A stretch of DNA of 64,000 bases from Erodium maritimum (lineage: Eukaryota > Streptophyta > Magnoliopsida > Geraniales > Geraniaceae). The first letter of the stretch is position 1. Each line of letters begins with the position of its first letter. A model generated the notes under the pieces. The model saw only the letters and a list, made by a program, of their open reading frames with translations, searched no databases and was not told the DNA's origin. Made by a program: the position numbers and the translations under genes. Shown piece after piece: positions 33,231-45,598 of the stretch. The stretch is from contig OY997588.1 of NCBI GenBank assembly GCA_963921825.1, positions 57,978,803 through 58,042,802 of the forward strand. The letters are read 5' to 3'.

Positions 33231-33654
33231 ATGGATTCTATTTTCTGCAGGAACCCTTCATCCACATCCGTAAGGTCTTCTTCTTCTTCGTCTTCTAAGA
33301 AAAATAAAAATAAAATACAAAGTGAAGAAATTACTTATGAGTCTAATGAACAAAACTTTGAAGATTTTGAGAAATGTTTAGATGATTGGGATATCCCAAA
33401 AGTTAGCAAAACCCAAATATATAAAACTAGTAAACTTGATGTTTTCAGAACTAGTTTTTCCATCAAAACCGAGGAAAGGGACATTCAACTTTCAAAACCT
33501 CTTGAAAATATTACCCTTTTTTCTCCTACCACTTTAGAGTCCCATAGACAAAATAATTATAAATACATCCATATATGTTTGGTTCAAGTCGCTTTAAAAC
33601 CCCTCACACGTGACGGACTAAATACCTCTATTCTGGTCGCCTTAAGGGATGCTA
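33231..33654 (+). pseudogene. Viral movement protein, N-terminal fragment
   Basis: The frame from ATG 33231 is open for 141 codons until the Gypsy LTR cuts it. It starts with a Ser- and Lys-rich stretch, then an acidic segment (NFEDFEKCLDDWDIP), and reaches the beginning of the conserved 30K-type movement domain (VQVALKPLTRDG). In Caulimoviridae this protein forms tubules through plasmodesmata. The frame continues a few bases into the LTR by chance (to 33659). The next part of the gene is at 55029. The fragment cannot function. Confidence 0.8.
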
Positions 33655-36073
33655 TGTAATAACCACTCCCGGTCAACGCTAGTCAAATCGGCGAAAAACA
33701 GGAAAATTTAAAAATTTTGGACAAACACTTAAATGAACCTAAATTTGACCCCGAGGGTCATACCGGACTTAAGTTGACCCCGTTATCGACCAAAGTGAGT
33801 TCCGGGGAACTCAGGGCAACTTTCTGACCAATTTGGGAAATGTTGACTTTTCGCTGGAAAAGTCAACCGAGCGACGTTTTGGTCCATTCGAGGTCCGTTT
33901 CGGATCCAAAAAGTTTAGCCGTCGTCGCAGCGGTCTTAGTTGAGCCGTTTCCTTGTAGCCCGTGAAGTTTCGTAATTTCTTGGAAAAAGTGCCCGTTCGG
34001 GGCCCGAAACGTCCGAATTTCTTGGAAAAAGGTGTGCGACCCACTTGACACATGTCAAATATGTGGTGGTGTTAGGTAACATTGAACAAAACAAAGGAAG
34101 ACTTGTTAGTGTTAGTTTTGTAAATAAGGAAAGTTGGTGTTAGTTTTTAAAACAAATTAAAGGGGAAGAAGAAGTGATACACGGCCAAGACATTTCAAAA
34201 GGGAAAAAGAATAGGTTTTAGAGAGAGAAAGGAGTTAGAAGGAAGAGAGAAAAGGGAGAGAAAGAGAAGAGGGTTTGGAGTTTTGCCACTATTCCCGATC
34301 ATCAAATCGTTGGATGGTCTCAAAGACAGAAGAATCGAACTCCCATCGACATTCTCTATGGTGAGCATCTAACCGATTTTCGTTTTGTTAAGTTCAAAAG
34401 TTAGGGTTTGGATTGAAATGGGTTGAATATGGATGAGTTGATGTGTGGGGTTTGTTGGAGGTGTCTTGGAGCGAAGAGATGATCGTTTTCCGGTGACCGG
34501 AGGCTCGGGGGGAGCTCCAGCCACCGTGCACGGTGGCTGGCCGGCCTTGTGGGTGGCTGTCCGGAGCTAGGACTGGCCACCATCATGGTGGACCGGCCCC
34601 AAACCGGTCCTAGCCATCCACGTCCAAAGGGGGTCGGGTGGGGCCCACATGCTCGGGTATTCGGGTTTCGTGTTCGGGTGGTTTAGAACGTTTTCCAAGT
34701 AATTAATCCACACCCGGATCGAAATTTGGAACTAAATTTTGAAAGTTGTAATTGACGGGTTTAGAAACTTTAAACGCGAATTAAATTACTCAGAAGTCGG
34801 AATTTGATTCCGTCGAGTGCCTAGGAACCCTTGAATTATTCTAAGACCGTAGAAACGAAAACGAGAATTTTTGGAGCCCCGGAAGGACGTTTTCAAAACC
34901 CGGGCAGATTCGCCATGTTGGGCGAATCGGGTTTTTCTGAGTCCATTATCGACAATGTCGAGTAATTGGGAAGTTTGGGAGTGATCGACATTGTCGAGGT
35001 TACCTTTGGGCGTCAAGTTTATTAAAATTCAGTTTATGTCTGCAAGCTTAAAAGCGTTTAAAATTGTGTTCTTATTAGATCGTGCCACCGACAGAGGAAA
35101 GGGAAAGCTAGGCGAGTGATCGAGATCACGCCGGAGCTTGTTTGTGAGCTTTTGGAGAAAGCATACGAGGTAGGGAAAAGTAGCCGGATCTCGGCCCTAA
35201 CTAGGGAAAGTTAACAGTAGAAATGCATGTGACACTTGGGTGTCGTGGGTTAAGTAAGTTTGTCGAATATTAGAAAGGCAGGTGACACCGGGTGGTGTCG
35301 TATGATACGGGAACGTATCGAACAATAGAAATGCATGTGACACTTAATAGTGTCGTAGGAGCAGTGAACTTTCGATATTAGAATTACTGGAGGCATTTGG
35401 TTATGCCCGGAGGTTGATTGTTTAGTTTGTGTCTTGGGTGGCCATGAGAGCCCGTGTTTTATTGTTGGTGTCTTGGGTGGCCATGAGTGCCCGTTGGGTT
35501 GTTGAACCCGTGTTATTTTATTATTGGTGTCTTGGGTGGCCATGAGTGCCCGTGGGGTTGTTGAACCCGTGTTATTTTATTGTTGGTGTCTTGGGTGGCC
35601 ATGAGTGCCCGTGGGGTTGTTGAACCCGTGTTATTTTATTGTTGGTGTCTTGGGTGGCCATAAGTGCCCGTGGGGTTGTTGAACCCTTGTTATTTTATTG
35701 TTTGTGTCTTGGGTGGCCATGAGTGCCCGTGGGGTTGTTGAACCCGTGTTCTTTTATTGTTGGTGTCTTGGGTGGCCATGAGTGCTCGTGGGGTTGTTGA
35801 ACCCGTGTTATTTTATTGTTGGTGTCTTGGGTGGCCATGAGTGCCCGTGGGGTTGTTGAACCCGTGTTATTTTATTGTTGGTGTCTTGGGTGGCCATAAG
35901 TGCCCGTGGGGTTGTTGAACCCTTGTTATTTTATTGTTTGTGTCTTGGGTGGCCATGAGTGCCCGTGGGGTTGTTGAACCCGTGTTCTTTTATTGTTGGT
36001 GTCTTGGGTGGCCATGAGTGCTCGTGGGGTTGTTGAACCCGTGTTATTTTATTGTTGGTGTCTTGGGTGGCCA
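33655..36073 (+). mobile_element. Solo Gypsy LTR 2, left part
   Basis: Starts TGTAATAACC directly after TGCTA (33650-33654) in the viral movement protein. It runs 2419 bp into its own minisatellite, where element G2 interrupts it. It continues at 54056. The right target duplication reads TGCCA (55029-55033), one mismatch. Confidence 0.9.
35424..36073 (+). repeat. Expanded minisatellite in solo LTR 2
   Basis: About eleven units of 59-60 bp (GTGTCTTGGGTGGCCATGAG...). The run with the variant CCATAAGTGC and CCCTTGTT occurs twice (near 35655 and 35893), showing a second-order duplication of about four units. G2 inserted within one unit. Confidence 0.9.
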
Positions 36074-36599
36074 TGTCACGCCCCAATTTCAGCGAACCGA
36101 ACTCGGGACGCGAACATTTAAAAAGATACAAAACTTGAAACTTGTTTTCATTAAATCACTTTAAAAAGCCAGTTTAGTTCAACAAAACAATAATTACATC
36201 TCAAAGTAAGTCCCAACAATTGGACAAAACGGGGTACACGTCACTAGACTCAAAAACACCCAGAAACCCGCTTCAAGCTCTTCAAGCTTCAGAAGCTCAC
36301 CTAGTCCAGCCTGCGAACGGTACCTGTAGGAAAAGCAGCTAGGGGTGAGCGTTCGCTCACCACCACAGAAAACAGACTGACTACGGCATACTTAGCAGAC
36401 AAAGCCGGTGACACCAACATCGACTCAAATGACACACACACGACCAACACTCTTCTCAACCGACTCATACACTCGGACACGTGATGTAGACCCCACACAA
36501 CAATTGACGGCCTCCTCCAAAGACACGACTGACAACCACGCAATACCAAGATCATAAAGGATCGCACACCAAACAAGATCACAAAGGATCGCATACCAG

Positions 36600-36830
36600 C
36601 TGCTCAGTAACCATCTCTGTCTCTCGCCCTTTCCGATCCCAGTCGGGCCAGGTGGTCGACCTGTCGCGCAACTTCTCCCGATCCCAGTCGGGAGGCTAAC
36701 CCACAACCTCTCCGCTTCACCCGATCCCAATCGGGTGGTTAGCCACACCCGCGCGTTCTTCCCCCGATCCCAGTCGGGGAGCTAGCCCACAACCTCTCCG
36801 CTTCTCCCGATCCCAGTCGGGAGGCTAGCT
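36600..36830 (-). repeat. Second repeat cluster in the G2 3' LTR
   Basis: Five or so units with CCCGATCCCAGTCGGGAGGC and a TAGC core; each CCCGA...TCGGG is itself an inverted repeat. The same cluster is at 43612-43820. Other family members carry different versions at this place. Confidence 0.8.
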
Positions 36831-36899
36831 ACACCACACAACCTCCACCATGATCAAGTAACCAAACACAATCACAAACAAAGTTCAACAGACAGTAAC

Positions 36900-37270
36900 G
36901 ACACCAGTCTCAACTCCACAGGCACTCAAGGCCACCAAGACACCAACAACAAAACACGGGTTCAACAACCCTACGGGCCCTCATGGCCACCCAAGACACC
37001 AACGGTAAAGTACGGGTTCACAACCCCACGGGCACTCACGGCCACCCAAGATACCAATAATAACAACACGGGCTCTCATGGCCACCCAAGACTCAACAAT
37101 AATAACACGGGCTCTCAAGGCCACCCAAGACTCAACAATAATAACACGGGCTCTCAAGGCCACCCAAGACTCAACAATAATAACACGGGCTCTCAAGGCC
37201 ACCCAAAACTCAACAATAATAACACGGGCTCTCAAGGCCACCCAAAACTCAACAATAATAACACGGGCTC
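36900..37270 (-). repeat. Minisatellite in the G2 3' LTR
   Basis: Units of 37 bp (CACGGGCTCTCAAGGCCACC, CAA, AACTCAACAATAATAA). The partner array is at 43915-44255. Confidence 0.9.
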
Positions 37271-37292
37271 TTACAATCTAGGACAATTAAGT
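37271..37292. other. Templated filler at the G2 LTR deletion
   Basis: TTACAATCTA (37271-37280) copies 37441-37450 at the LTR/polypurine border. TAGGACAATTAAGT (37279-37292) copies 37359-37372. Together they fill the deletion joint. Confidence 0.7.
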
Positions 37293-37388
37293 CCCCTGGA
37301 ACTCATTTTGGTCGATAACGGGGTCAACTTAAGTCCGGTATGACCCTCGGGGTCAATTTAGGACAATTAAGTGTTTGTCTTAAAATTT

Positions 37389-40300
37389 TTAAATTTTTCT
37401 GTTTTTCGCAGGTTTAACTGTCCTTGACCGGGAATGGTTCTTACAATCTACCCCCCTTAAAGGAATTTTGTCCACGAAATTTAAGTTAGACGTACCTCGG
37501 GAAATGAACAAGGCGGGATACTTCGCGCGAACCTCGTCCTCGCGCTCCCAAGTTGATTCAGCCTCGTGATGCTTCCACTGCACTCGTACCAGGCGGATAA
37601 TCTTGCCTCCTCGCAGGACCTGCTCCCGTGTGTCCATGATCCGAACCGGCTGCTTCTCATAGGAGACATCGTCAGCCACCTCGATACTTGTCCACTCAAT
37701 GACGTGAGAGGGGTCCACATTGTACTGCCGCAACTGGGACACGTGGAAGACGTCATGAACTCTCCGAAGTTGATGTGGCAACGCCAGACGATAAGCCACT
37801 GCTCCCACTCTGCTCAAGATCTCGAACAGGCCAATGTACCGCGGAGCCGACTTGCCCCCGCTGCGTCTGAACCGTACCAACCCCTTCCTCGGGCTCACCT
37901 TCAAGAACACGTGATCCCCGACTGCAAACTCAAGAGGTGGACACCGCCTGTCGGCATAACTCTTCTGCCGACTCTGCGCGGTCCTCAACCGATCGCGTAT
38001 CAGCGCGACCTTCTCTGTCGTCTCTCTGACAAGATCTGGCCCCAGCAGACTCTTGTCCCCCACCTCTGCCCAACACACTGGCGATCGACACGGCCTCCCA
38101 TACAACGCTTCCAACGGTGCCATCCCGATACTGGCCTGGAAGCTGTTGTTGTAGGCGAACTCGGCCAACGGCAGGTGGGTCTCCCATGATCCCTTGAAAT
38201 CCAGCACACATGCCCGCAGCATGTCCTCCAATATCTGAATAGTACGCTCGGACTGACCGTCTGTCTAGGGATGATGTGCTGTACTGAGTAGAACTTCGGT
38301 CCCCAACGCCTTCTGTAGACTCGGCCAAAACCTGGACGTGAAGCGGGGATCCCTTCAGACACAATCGACACCGGGACCCCATGGAGACGCACTATCTCCT
38401 GAATGTACAGCTGCTCAACTTGTCGACCGGGTCAGTCTTCCTCATAGCCAGGAAATGGGCCGACTTGGTCAACCGGTCGACTACCACCCACACGACGTCA
38501 TTCCCCTTTGGCGATCTCGGTAGTCCACACACGAAGTCCATCGTAATGTGCTCCCACTTCCACTGGGCAATCGGCAGCGGCTGTAACAGTCCTGCGGGAC
38601 GCTGATGCTCGGCCTTCACCTGCAGACAGACGAGACATCTCGACACAAACTCTGCGACTGCTCTCTGCATCCCGCGCCACCAGTAGTACCGTCTGAGGTC
38701 ACGGTACATCTTGGTGCCCCCCGGGTGCACTGTAAGACGCTAATGATGTGCCTCTCGCAACACGTCGTCTCTACAGTTAACCGGCACGAACAGCCCCCCG
38801 CGGTACCGTAACCCCCAATAAGGACTATCTTCCCAGCCCACCACCTCGTCACCCTTGATGACTCTCTCGCGGATCTCTGACGCCTCAACGTCCTCCGACT
38901 GCGCCTCCAACACTTGGGCACGCAGTGAGAGCTGAGCCACCAATGAGCACATGGCCGCACCGCCAGTAATCTCCTCTAGCTCGTGCCCGAACGTGCTCAG
39001 CTCCCCCATCATGCCCCACTCTCGGACTGATATGTTGGCGAGGCTCGGAACCGACTTCCTACTCAAGGCCTCGGCGACCACGTTCGCCTTGCCCGGATGG
39101 TAGTGTAGCTCGAAGTCGTACTCATCGAGTAGCTCCATCCACCGTCGCTGACGCATGTTCAGGTCTCGCTGGGAAAATATGTACTTGAGGCTCTTGTGAT
39201 CCGAGAACACCTGAAACCCCTCGCCATATAGATAATATCACCAGCTCTTTAGCGCAAACACGACTGCTGCTAGCTCCAAGTCGTGGGTAGGATAGTTGCG
39301 CTCGTGCGTCTTCAACTGTCTGGAGCCATAAGCCACAACTCTTCCCAACTGCATCAGTACACAGCCCAGTCCCTCTCCGGACGCATCATAGTAGACATCA
39401 TAGCCGATCCCTCGCTCGGGCACCACTAATACTAGAGCAGTAGTCAGCCGAGTCTTCAACTCCGTAAATGCCCGTTCACAGTCCTCCGTCCACACAAATC
39501 CGGTTCCCTTGCGCGTCAGCAGAGTCATCGGCGCGGCTAGTCGCGCGAAATCCTGTACGAATCGCCGATAGTAGCCTGCCAACCCCAGAAAGCTGCGGAT
39601 CTCGAAGACACTCGTGGGCCGTGTACACTTCGAGACCGCGTCGATCTTCGACGGATCGACCAGGATACCGTCACGGGACACGATGTGGTCGAGGAATTTC
39701 ACCTCAGAGAGCCAGAACTCGCACTTCTCCCGGTTGGCATATAGCTGATGCTCGCGCAGTAGTGTCAGAACAGCCCTCAGATTTGACTTATGTGCCGCCT
39801 CATTCTGCGAGTAGATCAGGATGTCGTCCACGAACACCACCACAAACTGATCTAAGTACGGCCGGAAGATGCTGTTCATCAGGTCCATGAACGCGACATG
39901 TGCATTCGTCAGTCCGAATGGCATCACCAGGAACTCGTAGTGCCCATAGCGTGTCCGGAATGCAGTCTTTGCGACGTCCCCCTCACAGACTCGCAACTGA
40001 TAATAACCGGATCGCAGATCGATCTTTGAGAAGTAGGTCGCCCCTCTCAACTGGTCGAACAAGTCATCGATCCTCGGCATCGGGTATCGGTTCTTCACCG
40101 TAACCCAGTTCAGCTTCTGGTAATCTAAACACATCCGTAGCTCTCCACTCTTCTTCTTCACGAAGAGTGCTGGTGCTCCCCACGGTGATACACTCGAACG
40201 GATAAACCCCTTCTACTGAAGCTCCTCTAGCTGACGCTTCAGCTCAGTCAACTCTGCCGGTGCAAACCTGTAAGGCGCCATCGACATCGCCGTCGTTCCC

Positions 40301-41004
40301 GGCATGAGGTCAATCCCGAATTCCACCTCACGAACCGGTGGCAACCCGCTCAACTCCTCAAGGAAGACCTCGGGGAACTCGCATACCACTCTCGGTAACT
40401 CTCGGCTCTGCACAGCTGGTACTTCCTCCTCTGCGGACAACGCCGACAGGAGGACCCCACTCTTACTACCCAGAACACACGTCACCTTCGTACCGCCCAC
40501 TAACACTGTCACTCGTCGCCTGTAGCAATCGATATTGGGTTGGTACCTCGACAGCCAATCCATTCCCAACATCACATCAAAGGTCGTCATTCCCAGCACG
40601 AGAAGATCACCAGGGCAAGGACAGTCTGCGACTCTAATCTCGCAGGCACGACATACCCTAGTCAACGATGCACCACCCCCAACTGGGGTGTCCATGCATA
40701 GGGGTGGACTCAACGAATCTAAGCTCAACCCCAACCTCTCGGCACAACCCGACGAAATAAAAGAGTGCGACGCCCCGGTATCAAACAAGAATAAAGCCCA
40801 TAAATGATACAATAAACACGTACCCTGGATGGTCTCGCGGTACGTGCTAGATCCTGGGGCTCTGGAGTCGGTGACTGCATACACTCTCCCCTGCGAGGCC
40901 TGCTGCCTCTGAACCGGCGCACTGGCTGCTGAATACCCGTGACTCTGCTGCTAACTCGCAATCGGTGCGCTCGTAGAAGGCTGTGACAACCTCGACTGCT
41001 GACT
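37389..41004 (-). pseudogene. Gypsy chromovirus pol of G2, broken
   Basis: Protease with an intact FDTGASHSF site (about 40777); RT with [13 protein letters not shown] (39820); RNase H with [10 protein letters not shown] and [10 protein letters not shown] (39200); integrase finger (CLVCLQVK, 38627); integrase core and a chromodomain-like end (LRGGKIIRLVRVQWKHH, about 37580-37640). Breaks: stop at about 40213 between protease and RT, stop at about 39238 in RNase H, stop at about 38740 before the finger, loss of the normal frame near 38392-38350 where the second catalytic Asp region loses a base, and a stop near 38265. The last ORF (38231-37389) reads through the polypurine tract and ends 57 bases inside the LTR. 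It is better preserved than G1 but cannot be active. Confidence 0.92.
37446..37463 (-). other. Polypurine tract of G2
   Basis: The minus strand reads TTTAAGGGGGGTAGAT directly before the LTR start TGTAAGAACC. It primes plus-strand synthesis and also codes for the end of pol. Confidence 0.85.
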
Positions 41005-42294
41005 CTAACGAGGACGACCCCTGGGCGACTGTACTATAAGCGAATGTTGCGGTCGCTGCGCTGACGTTGCCCTTGACGGCTCACAGCACCACGCAATACT
41101 GTGCCCAACCCGGCCGCATCGGAAACATCCGATCTCGTCGGCTCTCGACTTCGTGCCCTGGCTCGTCCGGCTGGTCGCTGGCAGCGTCGTGGGCCCTCCT
41201 TCCATCGGGCACTCGCGACGGAGGTGGCCTCGCTGCCCGCAGGTAAAGCACTTCGGCGCCCTCTCTGACGCGAATGGCCCAACAGATGCCACTGACCCCC
41301 GCTGTCTCACTCCACCCTGATGAGTCGGTGGTCGGAAGAACCCCGTAGTCCTCTGCCTCCTCGGGTCTCGTGACTCGGATGGCCCTGTAAAGCTGGTCGG
41401 CCGCTGTCGGACCTCACGGGTCCTGGTCGCATCCCTGATACCCTGCTCCACCGTCGCTGCGGTGTCCACGAGATCGGTATACTTCCGCAATCTCAAGGCG
41501 AGAACCTGGTTCCGAATCACCGGCCTCAGTCCTCCCTGGAACCGCAGGCAACGGTTCTACTCGGTCATCACCATCTCCGGCGCAAACCTGGTCAAGGCCG
41601 TGAACCTGGCCTCGTACTCTGCTACCGTCATCCCTTCCTGCTCCAGGTCTAGAAACTACCGATGTCGCTCCAACCGAGCCGACTCGGGAGAGTACTGTTC
41701 CAGAAAAACTGTCTGGAAGATGTTGTATTCATAACCGACCATGTCCTTCACACGCCCCCACCATGGGTAGGCGCTGTCTCTCAGCTGATGGGCCGCGAAG
41801 GACACTCTGCGACGGCCATCCTCGACACCCGATGTATCCAGGTCTCGCGTGATCTGCTCTAGCCACCTCTCGGCTAGGTCGGGGTTCGGCTCCCCGACAA
41901 ATGTAGGTATCCCGAGCTTCAGGAAGTCTAGTAGTGCTCGGGATGTATGATCCTCTATCTGAACGGCCCTCACCGGGACCGCGGCTGCCTCTGGTGCTGG
42001 TGAAGCCGACTCTCGGCTGGCGATGACCGCCACCAAACTCTGGACTGTCCTGGTCAGCTCATCCAGGGCAGTCATAACGGGAGGGTCTGCGACGGGTGGA
42101 ACACTGGGTGTGCCTGTAGACGGTCCCGCGTCGCTTCTCCTGTCTTCTCCGACAGGAGTGCCCTCCGCCTCCGCGCACTCGGCGGGCTCAACGGTTGGCA
42201 CCCTTCCCGGTGTCCCCGCTGACCGTCCCCGCCGGCCTCGCGTGGGCGCCCGACCCCGTGTTCCCGCTGCTCGTCCGCGTCTACCGCGAGCCAT
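41005..42294 (-). pseudogene. Gypsy gag of G2, broken by stops
   Basis: From ATG 42294 (MARGRRGRAAGTRGR) the N-terminus is Arg/Gly-rich, followed by an acidic/Pro region, then the capsid-like Retrotrans_gag region (RVKDMVGYEYNIFQTVF). A TAG at about 41656 replaces Gln, and another stop lies at about 41560. Two zinc knuckles are intact: CFTCGQRGHLRREC (about 41250) and CFRCGRVGHSIAWC (about 41120). The frame ends at TAG 41005-41007. The breaks are single substitutions, so the decay is fairly recent. Confidence 0.9.
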
Positions 42295-43051
42295 AAGTCA
42301 GTATCATCTGCACGGATACACGCAAACGTTCAGTTTGCGAACTCATAAAAACACAACAAGCTCAAATACACTAACACTCACACGGTCCATATTTACTCTA
42401 GCGTGCTTAACACTGATACGTCACACCGCTCACGCTATTAGTACTTTAAATATTAGTATTAGTAAAAGAAACCTCAAAGAGACCGCACCAAAACACGCGA
42501 CGACAAACCCAACCACACAACGAAACAACAACAACAACCAATTCGACCACTCAAGACCGACCTCAAACATAAGCCAACACGGCCGAGCAACAACAATACA
42601 TGCCCACCAGGCCAACCAAAGTCACACACGCCCACCGGGCCAAACAAAGTCACACACGCCCACCGGGCCAACCACCCAAAACACGCCCACAAGGCCAACC
42701 AATTTTAAAACTTTTTCCACTCCATTAAAAGTTTCATTTCTTGACATCAGGTAGTCATAACCCGGTCCAGGCGTCCCCGAACTACATTGTACCCACTTGA
42801 TCTCAACACAGTCACGCTCGACTACATGAGCGCTCCTGAGTCGAGTCGCGACAGTTTAAAAACATTTCACGCAGCAACCCACAAACACTGTGCCAGTAAC
42901 CCCGTACTGCACAAGCATATAACAAAACACAGGACTCAAGTCTTAATGGGTCTACACACGATTTCCGACTTGCGTACCCAACGCAAGACGGGCCTTTACT
43001 GACTCGACTCTCCCACCTAATTGACGTGCAGTCCGAGGTGTGAAACCTCGA
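42295..43051 (-). other. Leader of G2
   Basis: About 760 bases between primer site and gag. It includes short tandem units with CGCCCACCGGGCCAACCA (about 42600-42700), also present in G3 (49705-49870). An AT-rich segment precedes the gag ATG. Confidence 0.75.
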
Positions 43052-43063
43052 GCTCTAATACCA
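43052..43063 (-). other. Primer binding site of G2
   Basis: The minus strand reads TGGTATTAGAGC, one mismatch from the initiator-Met site, three bases from the LTR end at 43067. Confidence 0.88.
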
Positions 43064-43066
43064 AGC

Positions 43067-45598
43067 TGTCAAGCCCCAATTTCAGCGAACCGAACTCGGG
43101 ACGCGAACATTTAAAAAGATACAAAACTTGAAACTTGTTTTCATTAAATCACTTTAAAAAGCCAGTTTAGTTCCACAAAACAATAATTACATCTCAAAGT
43201 AAGCCCCAACAATTGGACAAAAACGAGGTACACGTCACTAGACTCAAAAACACCCAGAAACCCACTTCAAGCTCTTCAAGCTTCAGAAGCTCACCTAGTC
43301 CAGCCTGCGAACGGTACCTGTAGGAAAAGAAGCTAGGGGTGAGCGTTCGCTCACAACAACAGATAACAGACTGACTACGGCATACTTAGCAGACAAAGCC
43401 GGTGACACCAACAACGACTCAAATGACACACACACGACCAACACTCTTCTCAACCGACTCATACACTCGGACACGTGATGTAGACCCCACACAACAATTG
43501 ACGGCCTCCTCCAAAGACACGACTGACAACAACGCAATACCAAGATCATAAAGGATCGCACACCAAACAAGATCACAAAGGATCGCATACCAGCTGCTCA
43601 GTAACCATCTCTGTCTCTCGCCCTTTCTGATCCTAGTCGGGCCAGGCGGATGACCTGTCGCGCAACTTCTCCTGATCCCAGTCGGGAGGCTAACCCACAA
43701 CCTCTCCGCTTAACCCGATCCCAGTCGGGTGGTTAGCCACACCCGTGCATCCTTTCCCCGATCCCAGTCGGGGAGCTAGCCCACAACCTCTCCGCTTCTC
43801 CCGATCCCAGTCGGGAGGCTAGCTACACCACACAACCTCCACCATGATCAAGTAACCAAACACAATCACAAACAAAGTTCAACAGACAGTAAAGACACCA
43901 GTCTCAACTCCACAGGCACTCAAGGCCACCAAGACACCAACAACAAAACACGGGTTCAACAACCCTACGGGCCCTCATGGCCACCCAAGACACCAACGGT
44001 AAAGTACGGGTTCACAACCCCACGGGCACTCACGGCCACCCAAGATACCAATAATAACAACACGGGCTCTCGTGGCCACCCAAGACTCAACAATAATAAC
44101 ACGGGCTCTCAAGGCCACCCAAAACTCAACAATAATAACACGGGCTCTCAAGGCCACCCAAAACTCAACAATAATAACACGGGCTCTCAAGGCCACCCAA
44201 AACTCAACAATAATAACACGGGCTCTCAAGGCCACCCCAAAACTCAACAATAATAACACGCAACAACCTCCGGCATAATCAATGCCTCCAACAGTCCTAA
44301 GATCACTAGTTTCACAAACAACCTCCGGGCATGGTCATATGACTCCAGTAATTCTAATAACGCTAAGTTCTCTGCTCCTACGACACTACTAAGTGTCACA
44401 TGCATTTCCAATAATCGCTACGTTCCCGTATCATGCCTTTATAATATTCGATAACCTAAATAACCCACGACACCCCCGTGTCACATGCAATTCTACAGGT
44501 AACTTTCCCTAGTCAGGGCCGAGATCCGGCTACTTTTCCCTACCTTGAGTAAGTCCTCCAAAAACCAACCGACGAGCTCCTGTGTGACCTCAGTCACTCA
44601 CCCAACTTGCCCTTGCCTCGGTCCGCGGTACGATCTAAAAGAACACAAATTTCAAAGCACTTTAAACTAGTAGGAATAAAACGAAACTCAATAAACTTAA
44701 CGGCCAAACGTAACCCCGACAATGTCGATCACTCCCAAACTTCCCAATTACTCGACATTGTCGATAAAAGACCCGTATAGGCCCGATTCGCCCGACATGG
44801 CGAATCTGCCCGGGTTTTGTAAATGCCCTTCCGGGTCTCCAAAAGTTCCCGTTTTCGTTTCTACGGTCTTAGAATAATTCAAGGATCCCAATGCACTTGA
44901 CGGGATCGAATTCCGACTTCCGAGTTAATTAATTAGCGTTTAAAGTTTCTAAAACCCGTTAATTACAGCTTTTCCAATTTAATTCCAAATTTCGATTCGG
45001 TTTAGGATAAATGGTCCGGGTGACGTTTTAAACCACCCGAACACTAAAACCCGAGCACCCGAGCACGTGGGCCCCACCTAGGGTTCAAAGGGGGCTCGGC
45101 CACCATGGTGGTGGCTGGTACCAGCTCCGGCCAGCCACCCCATGGCCGGCATGCCACCACCCACGGTGGCCGGAGCTCCTCCCGAGCCTCCGGTCACCGG
45201 AAAACGTGCAAACACACCACCAAACACCTCTAAAACGTCTCCAATAAACCCCCAACCTCACTACAACCCTAACTCATCATTTTTAACCAAACCCTAACAT
45301 GTGAAAATTATCAAAACAATGATCGGTTTGGTTCTTACCAACGAGGAAGACGAGGGGAAGTTAAAAGCTCCTTGCCTTGACACGATCCAAGGGCTCGATA
45401 ATCTCCAAACCCTAGCTCTTCCTCTCTTATCTCTTCTTCTTCTCCTTCTCTCTGTAAACACTCTCTTCCTTTTTCTATTTCAAACAACTAACACAATTTC
45501 TATTTTTTTCTTTCTCTTTTAACACATGTGGCCGGCCATGTCTTCCTCTCCACTCATTTTCCCCCCAAAACTAACACCACCACTTATTGGACAAGTGG
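43067..45598 (-). repeat. 5' LTR of G2, left part
   Basis: Starts TGTCAAGCCCC. It runs 2532 bp to ACAAGTGG (45591-45598), where G3 interrupts it, and resumes at 53627. It carries the same palindrome, repeat cluster (43612-43820) and minisatellite (43915-44255) as the 3' LTR. Confidence 0.9.

Larger units (their letters stand above)
36074..37445 (-). repeat. 3' LTR of G2, internally deleted
   Basis: Only 1372 bp against 2956 bp for its partner. From 36074 to 37270 it matches 43067-44259. It then jumps at the end of the minisatellite to the last 155 bases of the LTR, with a short filler at 37271-37292. Confidence 0.9.

Noticed and set aside
35424-36073. Regular repeats with spacers, superficially like a CRISPR array
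   Set aside because: Units are head-to-tail with only minor variants and no unique spacers. The array is a minisatellite of a plant LTR, repeated in other copies of the family.
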